This document shows positions 1 through 10,452 of a stretch of DNA of 64,000 bases, piece by piece; position 1 is the first letter of the stretch, and each line of letters begins with the position of its first letter. The notes under the pieces are model-generated. The model saw nothing but the letters and a program-made list of their open reading frames with translations, ran no database searches and was not told the DNA's origin. The position numbers and the translations under genes were made by a program. Source of the DNA: Zygnema circumcarinatum (taxonomy: Eukaryota; Streptophyta; Zygnematophyceae; Zygnematales; Zygnemataceae); NCBI GenBank assembly GCA_037447605.1, contig CM074809.1, positions 3,004,158 through 3,068,157 on the forward strand, in the 5' to 3' direction.

Positions 1-1492
1 GATTACCTCTCCATCCCCAACCTCTATGGCCCCCAGACTCTACAGAACTCAAGCTTTTCTTGGACACGTCACTGGAATCATGACTCCCTCCTAGTACAGC
101 TCCACTCCCTGAAGGAGCCGAAATGACATCCCTTCCGCCTTCCCCTATGCCACTAAGGCCCTCTCTTGCATCTACTTCATTCGCAGGACCAGCAAGATCA
201 TTACGCAAAGGTCCCGCCTGCTGCAAGGCATTCCCCTCTCCACTCTGCAGAAAAACATTACAGCCCTCCATTTCCGCAACCGAAGCTCCATCTGGCACTG
301 TATGACAAACCATAGCAGCGCGAGATAGAGCCAGCTGTGCATTATTAGCTCGAATAACAGAGAGAGGCAAAACAGCCTCGCCATGGCGAGAGCGTCTTGA
401 ATGATTGATAGGCTTCTGCTGCGGGAAAGCAGTATTCTGAATATCTTCCAACGCTAGCACCTGACCGGTTCCCTGGGATTCCTCAAAAAAAGCCCGCTTC
501 TGCTCCAACTCACCTCCAGATGCTACTACCAATTTCCCTGGGGGCAAAACTAAGCGCATTCCTGTTCCTTGGCCGCCTATGCTGGCGCACATAGGAGCGG
601 AGTTGACAGGCAAGCCAACATGCAAACCCGGAATGCTTCTATGTGGAGCCTCCCTATGTAGCGCCGGCGGCACGAATGTGGGCAGAACAAGGGCTGCAGG
701 CATCCCAATGACATTGTGTTGCTGGAAAACAGGCACAGCGGGAATGCCGTGGACAACTTCTCTGAAAGAAGGCCGAGTTGCTTGAACATTCTCCGCTGCT
801 TGAGAAGGCTCCGCTCCTCCCGCCTCTGCCCTCGCCCTCGCAGCAATCCATTCCCCCCTTACCTTTGATCTCCTCCTCCTCTGTCCCGGCATCACTCCCC
901 CCATACTGCTGGGAAAGGCTCCTCCCATCGCCTGCTCCGTGCGAGGAGCAATAGCAGGGAAATTTGCAGAAGAGGATTGAGTCTTTCCGCCCGGCAGTGT
1001 AAAATTTGTGCGCGCATTTTCCCCTCTCAGAGTGCGAGCCGCCCGGTCATAAGCCACTGCAGCGGACCTTTCAGTATCAAATGTTCCAAGCCAGATGCGC
1101 ACATTGTTCTGCGTGTCCTTGATTTCAGCAATGAACTTCCCGCTGCGGGCGCGCACTCCGCGGTACTTGGCTCTACCTCTGGGAGTCCGGGTCTGCGCGG
1201 AACTCGGCGTCCCAAGGCGTTCCCCTTGCTCGTCCTCCACAGACATGTCTCTAAGGCCTTCCCCTCCCCCCCCATTGCTCCCTGGAGAAAGAGAAAAATG
1301 ATGCGCCCCCTCGCAAGACACCCTGTCACTCCCTACCTCCGACGACTCTGCAGCCAGCTCTGAGGATTCCGTGTCTCCATCAGCTCTATAAGTTAGCGCG
1401 GAGGACCTGCTCTCTCCCCCGCCCAAAAATGAGCCAGATGTTTGCAAGGAGTCGTCCGTTTCCATGCTCACTGCAGTCTCCGCAGCTCCCAT
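1..1492 (-). CDS. AP2/ERF-domain transcription factor, 3' end outside window
   Basis: One uninterrupted reading frame runs from an ATG at 1492 down to base 1 with no stop (497 codons), so the gene is truncated by the window edge. A single AP2/ERF DNA-binding domain lies at about residues 109-166. It carries the hallmark YRGVR start and the block [19 protein letters not shown] followed by RG..A..NF. The domain is known to bind GCC-box or DRE-like DNA in the nucleus. The N-terminal 108 residues are Ser/Glu-rich and acidic. A basic patch (QRRRRSK) follows the domain at about residue 200 and could be a nuclear localisation signal. The start is the first Met after an in-frame stop near 1600. No intron is needed. 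The long tail has no domain I recognise. ERF versus DREB subgroup was not assigned. Confidence 0.88.
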   Translation of the reverse strand, partial: MGAAETAVSMETDDSLQTSGSFLGGGESRSSALTYRADGDTESSELAAESSEVGSDRVSCEGAHHFSLSPGSNGGGGEGLRDMSVEDEQGERLGTPSSAQTRTPRGRAKYRGVRARSGKFIAEIKDTQNNVRIWLGTFDTERSAAVAYDRAARTLRGENARTNFTLPGGKTQSSSANFPAIAPRTEQAMGGAFPSSMGGVMPGQRRRRSKVRGEWIAARARAEAGGAEPSQAAENVQATRPSFREVVHGIPAVPVFQQHNVIGMPAALVLPTFVPPALHREAPHRSIPGLHVGLPVNSAPMCASIGGQGTGMRLVLPPGKLVVASGGELEQKRAFFEESQGTGQVLALEDIQNTAFPQQKPINHSRRSRHGEAVLPLSVIRANNAQLALSRAAMVCHTVPDGASVAEMEGCNVFLQSGEGNALQQAGPLRNDLAGPANEVDAREGLSGIGEGGRDVISAPSGSGAVLGGSHDSSDVSKKSLSSVESGGHRGWGWRGN

Positions 1493-1784
1493 GGCTCCTT
1501 GAAGTACTTCCACAAGCCAGCTGCGGGGAGGCGCCCCTGGCAAAGGTGCTCTGTTAAGTATGACGGGGCTACGGCACGGTGCAGCGCTCGCCCGCGAGGC
1601 CTACCCATGCAGCGAGACACGCCTGCCCGCCTGCCCGCCTGTCCATCACTCTCCCCCTGGCCGGCCGAGACAGTGACGGCAGCGTGCTCCTCCGGCCCAG
1701 CCCGGGCCTGCGAGAGAGAGTGGGGGGGAGGGAGGGAGGGAGGGCGGGCGGGCGCAGCGGGCGCAGCGAGGGAGGAGCGGGCGC

Positions 1785-1813
1785 CACGTGTCGCGCCCTC
1801 CGCGAGCCACGTG
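1785..1813. promoter_or_regulatory. Two G-box motifs upstream of the ERF gene
   Basis: Two CACGTG palindromes at 1785-1790 and 1808-1813 lie about 300 bp upstream of the ERF start codon in GC-rich DNA. In the green lineage such G-boxes are bound by bZIP and bHLH factors. Function here is inferred from position only. Confidence 0.4.
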
Positions 1814-3009
1814 AGCGCGCGCGGGGCGCGACGCGGAGCGCGGAGGGGACTCCAGCGAGGGCGGGGCCGCCCCCCGGGTGGCCACCTCCCTGCGACTCCG
1901 TGCGACTTCGGGCGACGCCCTGCGACTGTGTACGACTCGGGAAGGACCGGAGGGCCGGGGCAATGATGCCCCTGTCAGGGAGGCGATATTTTCCGGGCAA
2001 GTGACGTGGCGCCCTGTACGACCGGGACCGACGGTCGCCGGGCAGCTGCGCGAAAAAAGGGTCCGAGAAGGACGGGGATCCGGGGGGCCACGTGCGGCGG
2101 GCAGCTTGGAAACGTTTCATCACACTGCCCGTCGGTTCGTACGCCACTGGACGTACGGTACGGCGCGACGCGGTACGGCGTCAGGAATGGAAAATCTTCC
2201 GCTGGGATCGCGCCCGTAGGGGGACGGCCACGGGCCGAGGGCGGGCGGGCGGGTGACAGTTCTATGCGGCAGCTGTGGGCTCCGTGAAACGGGCAAGGGT
2301 CGGCAGTTATACGCACACTTCATGGAACGTTGGGGTCCAGTTGATTTCAAGCATTTGCACACGAGGTGGTAGGGCGAGGGCTGGTCAATCTTGGAAACAT
2401 CGCAGGGGTTTCGCTTCGGGTTCGTTTCGGAAACAGTACGTTTTTGGTTTCTTTCCGAGGAGAAAATACGCTTGTTCCAAACTCGTTCGTCGATCAAGAT
2501 TCAAGATTTGTAAGCTCGAATGTGGCAGACGCGATACGCGGTTTGTTCAAAACGCGATGCGTACATGTGCGAGTGACGGCTCCTCTAGCGAAACGAACGA
2601 GCATCCGCCATCTAGCTCGGCGTGCAGGTGCTTGTCCTCATGCACGGCGGCATGTGGTGATGATCACTTGAGTTCAGACCGGCTGTTTTTGAAGAAGTCG
2701 TGTTGCCAGGCCTGCAAACAGAGTCCTGCTCCGCATACGGCATGGATGGAGGCCGCACAGCCCATCCCGCCCAGCCCCAGCTGCCCGCCAAACGGAGCAG
2801 TCTGTCCGGTCCAGCGGCGAACTGCGCAGAAGCTCCCGCACCTCACGTTCTTTGCGTCAAGGAACACCTGCTTTTTTGCCGACAACTTCGGTCGGTGCCG
2901 GGCCGGCCCGAATCCTACGCCGGGCCGCCGGGCGGGCCGCCGGGCGGGCCGCCGCGAGCCCGGCCGCCCGGGCGCAACGCTTGGCTTGCAGGCGGCGGCG
3001 GGCGGTCGG

Positions 3010-3040
3010 ATCGCATCGCATCGCATCGCATCGCATCGCA
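3010..3040. repeat. (ATCGC)n microsatellite
   Basis: About six tandem copies of the pentamer ATCGC (read as TCGCA). Confidence 0.9.
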
Positions 3041-3320
3041 GGGCGATGGCGATGGCGGCCTCTGAGCAACCGGGAAAGAATTGTTGGTGCTGCAAAAATG
3101 GGACGGAAAGTTTGGACGCTGACGACCACCCTATTCACTGACACTGACGTTGGGCCGAGAAAATTGGTTTTTGGGGGCGTTTTCAAGGTGGACCTCGATG
3201 TGGACCGGATCAACCTGCGGAAAACGACAAATCGTATGTTCCGTACAGATTTGACGAATCGTAAAGGGGGCAGTTTCATACGGTAAAACCGAACAGGTTG
3301 ACAAAAAAAAAAAAATTGGG

Positions 3321-4636
3321 GGAAACTGACAAATCCACCCCTTTTTTGGATCGACACACACCTTTTTCACCAGGCAGATTTTAAAATCGACGAAAAAGGT
3401 TCAAAAAAGGAAATTGTTTTTGGGTAGTGATATTTCCACCCCTTTTTTGGATCCAAACACCCCTTCCCGGCCGGGCAGATTTCAAAAAGGATTAAAAACG
3501 GAAAATGCTTTTTTCACACCTTTTTGGAATCGATACCACCCTCCATCAGCAGATTTTATTTCTGCGAAACAAGGAAAATGATAACCCGTCGACCCATTTG
3601 AATATCCCGCCTACCTGAGTTTTTTTTCACGCGTGCGGTCAATCGCAGCCGTCGATTCCCTCGCAGATCGCAACACGGCAGATCACTATTTGATCGGCAG
3701 CCGGGCTCGGTCACAGCGCATGGCACGTGCCCACGTATCCCGCCAAAGTCCTCTCAAACGTTTCTCCGTACAAATGTCGTACGGTCGCAACTTGAGGAAC
3801 CCAAAATTTCGTACATTGAGATCTTCGACCAATCAAAATTTTCCACGTCAAAATTGTAACACGTGGCAGATGTTGATTGGCTGGGAGCTAACAATATGCA
3901 AGATCTCGGGCCGAAGGACGCGCGCACTCGCAGGTGCGATTTGGCTTTGACGGGACTCGTGGGCGCTTTCCATTCGCTAAGATCGAGCCCGGCTGCAGAT
4001 CGAACGGTGATCTGCAGTGGTGTGATCTGCGAGGGAAATCGACAGCTGCGATTGACACACACGTGTAAAGGACGGACACCCGCGAACGATCTCGTGGCGG
4101 ACGGATCTTCCGCTCCGAGCGGATTCGGGCAGGCAGATATTTCTTTCCCTCAAAAAAATAATTCAGGGAGGCGGGATACAGTATTCAAAATGCGGTGACG
4201 GGGTATCATTTTCCTTGGTTAGCAAAAATAAAATCATCCGACGGAAGAAGGTGGGTATCGATTCCAAAAAGGTCTGAAAAAAGCATTTTCTGTTTTTAAT
4301 CCCTTTTAAAATCTGCCCGGCCGGGAAGGGGTGTTTGGATCCAAAAAAGGGGTGGAAATATCACTACCCTTGTTTTTTACGCACCTATTTTGGATCGATG
4401 CACACCTTTTTCCGTCGGGCAGATTTTATTTTACCCAAAAAAGGGATCATCCAAAATTGGGGGGACGGGGGCGAAGTATCATTTGACAAAGAAAATCTGC
4501 AAGACGGAAAGTGGTGTGTATCGATCGAAAGAAGGTGAACAAAAATTCCGTTGTAATACCTTTCTGTCGATTTCAAAATCTGCCCGGTGAAAAAAGTGTG
4601 TGTGGATCCAAAAAAAGGGTGGATTTATCAGTTTCC
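3321..4636. mobile_element. Inverted-repeat element D, interrupted by element A
   Basis: The left end (from GGAAACTGACAAATCC) is the inverted counterpart of the right end (ending GGATTTATCAGTTTCC). Inside both ends lie inverted blocks with TTTTTTGGATC, then CACACAC, then GGGCAGATTTTAAAATCGAC-like sequence. The left arm is broken at 3421 by element A and resumes at 4370. Without A and one copy of its target duplication the element would be about 360 bp. It shares the GGGCAGATTTT block with element A, so the two are related families. No coding capacity was seen. I could not identify a target-site duplication for D. Confidence 0.65.
3422..4369. mobile_element. Near-palindromic element copy A, 948 bp, 8-bp TSD
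   Basis: It starts GGGTAGTGATATTTCCACC and ends with the reverse complement. Inverted similarity continues inward through the GCCGGGCAGATTT block, the TCGCAGCCGTCGATTCCCTC block and beyond, so nearly the whole element can fold back on itself. It is flanked by a perfect 8-bp direct duplication, TTGTTTTT (3414-3421 and 4370-4377). Copies B (12354-13294) and C (58565-59520) share both ends. It has no transposase, so it is non-autonomous. An 8-bp duplication fits hAT, P or Merlin families. The terminal GGG does not match the usual hAT terminus, so I leave the superfamily open. Confidence 0.85.
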
Positions 4637-5703
4637 TTCAGTAAACTCGTTTCTCATTTTCCCAACCTGTTTGGTTTTACGGTAGCCTGACTTTCTCCAA
4701 CAACTTTCCACTTTGCTGACGTGGTTCAACTTTGATGACGTAATCTCGCGCGTGGGAACAGTTGAATTTGGGCCCCGTGGACGGTGAATCAATGAATGCA
4801 TTCGCTTCTCGAATTCAGGTTTCGCCTTCGTACCCGAATAGGAAAATGGGGTAAACCAACAAATTTAAACTACTTCAATGCCGCGACGCGGCGCTTTGTT
4901 CGTTATTTTGTCACGAAGCGTCACGTGGCCGTCACGTCCCACCCTCCCCCCTGACGCTAGCGAGGCGCCGCGCCGCCGGCTTCCCTCCGCGGTCGTGTCG
5001 GTTCGCACGTGTGGGAAGGCGGGCGGGCGGCTGGGGACCGGCCCGCCGGCAGGCGCAAGCGTCCAAGTGTGGTCGGTGCTTGCCGCCACAAAAGTCGGGC
5101 AGCCGGGCATCCGGCTGAAAAAAAACAAAGCAAAAAACAAAAAAGAAAGAAAAAGAAAACTCTCTAGCAGCTCTGCAGAAAAAAATCAAGAAGAAAAACG
5201 ATGAAACAATCGATGAAGCAGGTCGGTCAACCACGCTCCCTGAAAATAGCGCCTTAACGCTTGCAAGCGCCCAAGATGTCACGGCGTCCTCTGCTGTCGC
5301 TGTTGCAGTTGCCCTTGAGAGTGCATCGGACGGCCGGCAGGTCGTGAGGCGTAGTTTTGAAAGAACGGTTACCGTTCGAGGGAGTCGCAGATCCAAAAGC
5401 TGACGGCATCGATCGCTACACATTTCACCGCATTTGCTCTCGTCGCAAGCGACAATAGGTCGGATGCTGCGTTCGGTCCGTACGGTACTAGAGGCGAACG
5501 TGCGTGGCGTAGCCGCCCGGTCGCGCGAGGCGGCCCGGGGGGGCGTCCGTACAGCCACCACTTGCGGCCGTGCGCGCCCAGTACGGCACCTGGTCGGCGC
5601 CGTCGGCCGCGGCTGGAAGTACGGACCAGAACGGACGCTTGCTTGTACGGCGCCGCTCGGTGAGCCACGCGTCGCGTTTTCGCGCGTGCGCGAGCGCCGA
5701 CCG
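4637..5703. other. Non-coding region with GTACGG cluster
   Basis: No gene supported. An A-rich stretch lies at 5115-5200. At 5460-5660 at least five GTACGG/CCGTAC or close variants occur within 200 bp. Long frames overlapping the right end come only from the pyrimidine tract. Confidence 0.5.
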
Positions 5704-8290
5704 TGCGCAGGCCCTCCCCCTCGGGCCCCTCCCCTACCCCTGGGTCCCCTTCGTCCCCTCCCCCACCCCTGTCCACTACCTCCCTCCCCTTCCCTCCCCC
5801 GAGTGCCCTTCCTCCCTCCCCTCCCCCCACCCCTGTCCCCTCCCTCCCTCCCTCCCCTCCCCTCCCCCGAGTGCCCTCCCTCACTCCCTTCCCCCACCCT
5901 TGAGTCCCCTCCCTCCCCTCCCCTCCTTCGAGTGCCCTCCTCCCTCCCTCCCTCCCTCCCTCCTTCGAGTGCTCCCTCCCTCCTCTCCCTCCCTCCCTCC
6001 TTCGAGTGCTCCCTCCCTCCCTCCCTCCCTCCCTCCCCGAGTGCCCTCCCTCCCTCCCTTCCCTTGAGTCCTCTTCCGCCCTCCCCTCAACTCCCCCTGA
6101 GCCCCCTTCCTCTCTCCCCTCCCCTCCCCCGAGTGCTCTCCCTCCCTCACCTCCCCCCACCCCTGAGTCCCCTCCCTACCTCCCCTCCCCTCCTTCGAGT
6201 GGCCTCCCTCCCTCCCCTTCCCCCACCCCTGAGTCCCCTCCCTCCCTCCCCTCCCCTTCCCCGAGTGCCCTCCCTCCCTCCCTCCCTTCCCCTGAGTCCT
6301 CTCCCGCCCGCCCCTCCCCTCCCCTGAGTCCCTCCCTCCCTCCCCTCCCCTACTCCTGAGAGCCCTCCCTCCCTTCCCTCCCCTCCCCTCCCCCGAGTGC
6401 CCTCCCTCCCTACCCTCCCCCATCCCCTGAGTCCCCTCTCTCCCTCCTCTCCCCTCCACCGAGTGTCCTCCCTCCTCTCCCCTGGGTCCCCTCCCTCCCT
6501 CCTCTCCCCTCTCCCAAGTTCCCTCCCTCCCTCCCCTCCTCTCCCCGATTCCCCTCCCTCCCATCCCTTCCCCTCCCCTGAGTCCCCTCCCTCCCCTCCC
6601 TTCTCCTTCCCTGAGTCCTCGCCCTCCCTCCCCTCCCCTACCCCAAGTCGTCTCCCTCTCCCTCCCTCCCTCCCCTCCCTCCCTCCCCTGAGTGGCCTCC
6701 CTTCCTCCCCCGAGCCCCTCCCTCCCCTCCCTTCCCCTCCCCTGAGTCCTCTCCCTCGCTCCCCTCAACTCCCCTGAGTCCCCTACCTCCCCTCCCCTCC
6801 CCTCCTCTCCCTCCCTCCCTGTCCTCTCCCTCCCTCCCTCCCTCCCTCCCCTACCCCGAGTCTCCTCCCTCCCTCCCTCCCCTCCCCTACCCCGAGTCTC
6901 CTCCCTCCCTCCCCTCCCTCCCCTACCCCGAGTCTCCTCCCTCCCTCCCTCCCCTGAGTCCCTCCCCTCCCTCCCTTCCCTCCCCTCCCTTCCCTCCCCT
7001 CCCTTCCCTTCCCTCCCCTTCCCTCCCTCCCTTCCCTCCCTCCCTTCCCTCCCTCCCTTCCCTCCCTTCCCTCCCCTCCCTTCCCTCCCTTCCCTCCCCT
7101 CCCTTCCCTCCCCTCCCTTCCCTCCCTCCCTTCCTCCCTCCCTCCCCGAGTGCCCTCCCTCCCTACCCTCCCCCATCCCCTGAGTCCCTCCCTACCTCCC
7201 TCCCTCCTTCGAGTGGCCTCCCTCCCTCCCTTCCCCCACCCCTGGGTCCCTCCCCTCCCTCCCTCCCTTCCCCGAGTGCCCTCCCTCCCTCCTCTCCCCT
7301 GGGTCCCTCCCCTCCCTCCTCCCTCCTCTCCCCTGGGTCCCTCCCCTCCCTCCCTCCCTTCCTCCCCCGAGCCCCTCCCTCCCTCCCTTCCCTCCCCTCC
7401 CTCCTCTCCCCTGGGTCCCTCCCCTCCCTCCCTACCCTCCCCCATCCCCTGAGTCCCCTCTCTCCCTCCTCTCCCCTCCACCGAGTGTCCTCCCTCCTCT
7501 CCCCTGGGTCCCCTCCCTCCCTCCTCTCCCCTCTCCCAAGTTCCTCCCTCCCTCCCTCCCTCCCTCCCTCCCCGAGTGCCCTTCCTCCCTCCCTCCCTCC
7601 CTCCTCTCCCCTGGGTCCCTCCCCTCCCTCCTCCTCCCTCCTCTCCCCTCTCCCAAGTTCCCTCCCTCCCTCCCCTCCTCTCCCCCGATTCCCCTCCCTC
7701 CCATCCCTTCCCCTCCCCTGAGTCCCCTCCCTCCCCTCCCTTCTCCTTCCCTGAGTCCTCGCCCTCCCTCCCCTCCCCTACCCCAAGTCGTCTCCCTCTC
7801 CCTCCCTCCCTCCCCTCCCTCCCTCCCCTGAGTGGCCTCCCTTCCTCCCCCGAGCCCCTCCCCTCCCCTCCCTTCCCTCCCCTGAGTCCTCTCCCTCGCT
7901 CCCCTCAACTCCCCTGAGTCCCTCCCTCCCTCCCTCCTCTCCCTCCTCCTTCCCTCCCCTCCCTCCCTCCCCTACCCCGAGTCTCCTCCCTCCCTCCCTC
8001 CCCTCCCCTACCCCGAGTCTCCTCCCTCCCTCCCCTCCCTCCCCTACCCCGAGTCTCCTCCCTCCCTCCCTCCCTCCCTCCCCTACCCCGAGTCTCTCTC
8101 CCTCTCCCCTCCCTTCCCCTCCCCTCCCTTCCCCTCCCTTCCCTTCCCTCCCCTCCCTTCCCTCCCCTCCCTTCCCTCCCTCCCTTCCTCCCTCCCTCCC
8201 CTCCCTTCCCTCCCCTCCCTTCCCTCCCTTCCCTCCCTCCCTTCCCTCCCTCCCTTCCCTCCCCTTCCCTCCCCTCCCCTCCCTCCCTTA
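5704..8290. repeat. 2.6-kb polypyrimidine block (CCCT/CCTCC with GAGT spacers)
   Basis: Almost pure C/T on the + strand, built from CCCTCCCTCC-type units broken by GAGTCCC or GAGTGCC spacers every 20-60 bases. Higher-order duplication is visible: about 6420-6790 is repeated nearly verbatim at about 7440-7920, and about 6840-6960 at about 7960-8080. The minus strand is a run of GGGAGGG, which can form G-quadruplex and triplex structures. All reading frames inside it are compositional artefacts. Confidence 0.95.
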
Positions 8291-9389
8291 AGTGGCCTTT
8301 CTCCCTCCCCTGATTTCGCTGCGGACCAAAATCTCGCGGGCGCGCTCCACGTCACGCTGTCGGCTCCCACCTGCTGTCGCGGCCACTCACCTCGCTCCAC
8401 GTGTCGCGTCCTTGCATCTACTGTACAATCAATTCCCAGCCGTACAAATGTGAATCTGCGACTATTCGTAAATATTGCAGCACTAGAACATGAAACGAAG
8501 CACCACAACAAAGCGGGGGGGTGTGGCATTGCGCATTGACCGCAACAGCCGTTGCACCGCGCCCTTACCGTACAGCACAGAGGTCCCTTCCAAGCCCATG
8601 AGAAATTGGCCCCACTCCTCGTTACAAGGTGTCGCGCGTGCGACATATTCCCGAATGTGCTGCAACGTTTGCCCGGCGCATGCGTGGGGGTTGACAGATG
8701 GAGGTAGAGCCCTCACTGATTTTATGAGTTGGCCATCATGCGATCCATACCATTCTTCCTCGTGCATCCTCCACCTCTTATGCTTCCCGACTACCATGTG
8801 CCCCCTTTGCACTCCAACATTTCACAAGCAGGCAGTCCTATGCGGGCCACGTTCGTTGCCGCACATGTCACAGTCTAGGGCGTAGTCCACTATTCACGTG
8901 TATGCGCACCGCTTGGCGCAACTCTACAGTGAAATCCCTTATTCTTGTTGGGTGCCAGCGCCGCTAGGCCTTGCCGACGCCGGGAGCTCGCATGTCACTC
9001 CCGTGTGCCTCTACGCCAGCCCTCCGTCCACAACAACATGAACCCCTCCCTCTAGCGCATGCCCCTTTCCAACCTCTACCGTACACCTCCCCCCCCCGCC
9101 CAGCGTCCACGCCCGCCGGTTGCCCCCCTGGCCCCGCCTGCCAGCCAGGTTCCCCCCCCCCTGGACGGGCGGCTCTGGAACCTTCCTTCCCTCCCTCCCT
9201 CCGGGAGCGGCCACCGCGCCTACCCGCCGACAGGCTCTCGCGCTGCGCCGTCCGCGCGCCACGTCGCGCTCGCGCGCCGCGGAGGATTCTCCGCCAAGCG
9301 GCCGCGCGGCCACGCAGGAGCCCTCTGCGCGCGCCCTCGCACGTGCGGGCCCGCTCCCGCGCTCAGGGAACCGGGCCTCCAGCAGCTCC
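8291..9389. other. Non-coding region upstream of ELIP
   Basis: No gene supported. 9100-9370 is GC-rich with CACGT cores (for example near 9258 and 9339), suitable for the distal part of the ELIP promoter. Confidence 0.45.
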
Positions 9390-9396
9390 TATAAAG
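9390..9396 (+). promoter_or_regulatory. TATA box of the ELIP gene
   Basis: TATAAAG sits 131 bp upstream of the ELIP ATG, which leaves room for a roughly 100-nt 5' UTR. A CACGTGC core lies about 50 bp further upstream. In plants ELIP transcription is induced by high light, and ACGT cores fit that, but the link is inferred. Confidence 0.6.
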
Positions 9397-9520
9397 TGCG
9401 CCTCCGCTCATGAATTGAGTATCCGCAGCTTCAGCTTCCAGTCTTCGCTGCCTCTCACTTTCAAACCATATCATCTTCTTCAAGTTCAGCCTCGACCTCT
9501 CCGAAAGCTCATCGTCTGCA

Positions 9521-10452
9521 ATGGCAACCATGGCTGCAATGGTGAACTGCTCCGCCAAGGGCCTGTCTGCCCTGGCGCCAAGCACTGCTTTCAAGGCTTC
9601 CGTGACAGCCCGCGGGATCGCCATGGCTCCTCTGAAGCTGAGCAGGAAGGCCGGATTTCGCTGCGAGGCGAAGGTGAAGATTCTGCCTTCATTGTTGCCA
9701 GTCGTGCATGTTGTAATTGCCGACATTCCCTTTCTGCAATTATTGGTTGGTTGTGGAATTGTGATGTGACACCGGGAAAGTCGACTCAACTGTCGCAATT
9801 CTGTTGTGGTTCAGTTGACTGTTCCTTCGCTTTGAGTTAGGATGCTGACTATTGCCTCTCGTTTGTTCGCCGCAGCCCGAGGAGGCTTCTACCACCCCTC
9901 CGGCCCCCGCCGTGACCCCTACTCCAGTGGTCAGCACACCTCCTCCTGTTAAGAAGGTGAGTTACTATGTCTAAGCTTGCTTGAAAAATTCAATGTGTCT
10001 TTTGTTGCGAAGCTTGGAGACTCAGATTTATAGCCCAGTCTTAATGGCATGTTACTTCTGATATCGGTATTCTGACCCTTCATCACCTCATCATGTCTGA
10101 AATATTGCAGACCACAGTGATGGATGTGTTCTCCTTCGCCGGCTCTGGCCCGGAGACCATCAATGGCCGCCTCGCCATGCTCGGCTTCGTCGCCGCCCTG
10201 GCAGTGGAGGTCGCGACGGGTGCGCCCCTTAGCCGGCAGCTCGCGGACAACGGCTCCCTCAGCTGGTTCTTCTTCACCGCCTCCCTCTTCTCCGCCGCCT
10301 CCCTCGTCCCCCTCTTCCAGGGCATCACTCCCGCCAGTAAGTCCGGCGGCCTCTTCACCTCCAAGGCGGAGATGTGGAACGGAAGGGCGGCCATGCTCGG
10401 CCTTGTCGCGTTAGCAATCACCGAGTATGTTAAGGGAACTCCCCTCGTCTAG
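9521..10452 (+). CDS. Early light-induced protein (ELIP), three exons
   Basis: Exons 9521-9673, 9876-9956 and 10111-10452 join in frame to 191 residues. The protein belongs to the LHC superfamily. It would sit in the thylakoid membrane and protect against photo-oxidative stress by binding chlorophyll or carotenoid transiently. The N-terminus is Ala/Ser/Lys-rich with no acidic residues, as in a plastid transit peptide. A Pro/Thr-rich linker follows. Helix 1 starts NGRLAMLGFVAALAVE and helix 3 starts EMWNGRAAMLGLVALAI, the paired LHC motifs with chlorophyll ligands (E/N..R). Helix 2 is WFFFTASLFSAASLVPLF. Length and three-helix plan match ELIPs. The start has a good context and lies 131 bp after a TATA box. 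Confidence 0.93.

Larger units (their letters stand above)
1493..3320. other. Non-coding region upstream of the ERF gene
   Basis: Very GC-rich to about 3060, then more AT-rich. It holds G-boxes, a GTACGG-rich patch at 2138-2176 and a pentamer microsatellite at 3010-3040. Reading frames here look like GC-driven artefacts. No convincing gene was found. Confidence 0.5.

Noticed and set aside
2275-3141. 288-codon frame on the + strand
   Set aside because: It covers GC-rich DNA, a microsatellite and an element flank, with erratic composition and no recognisable domain.
5703-7917. Many long Ser/Pro/Leu-rich (+) and Gly/Arg/Glu-rich (-) frames
   Set aside because: They are all translations of the C/T-only repeat. 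No start context, splice sites or family similarity.
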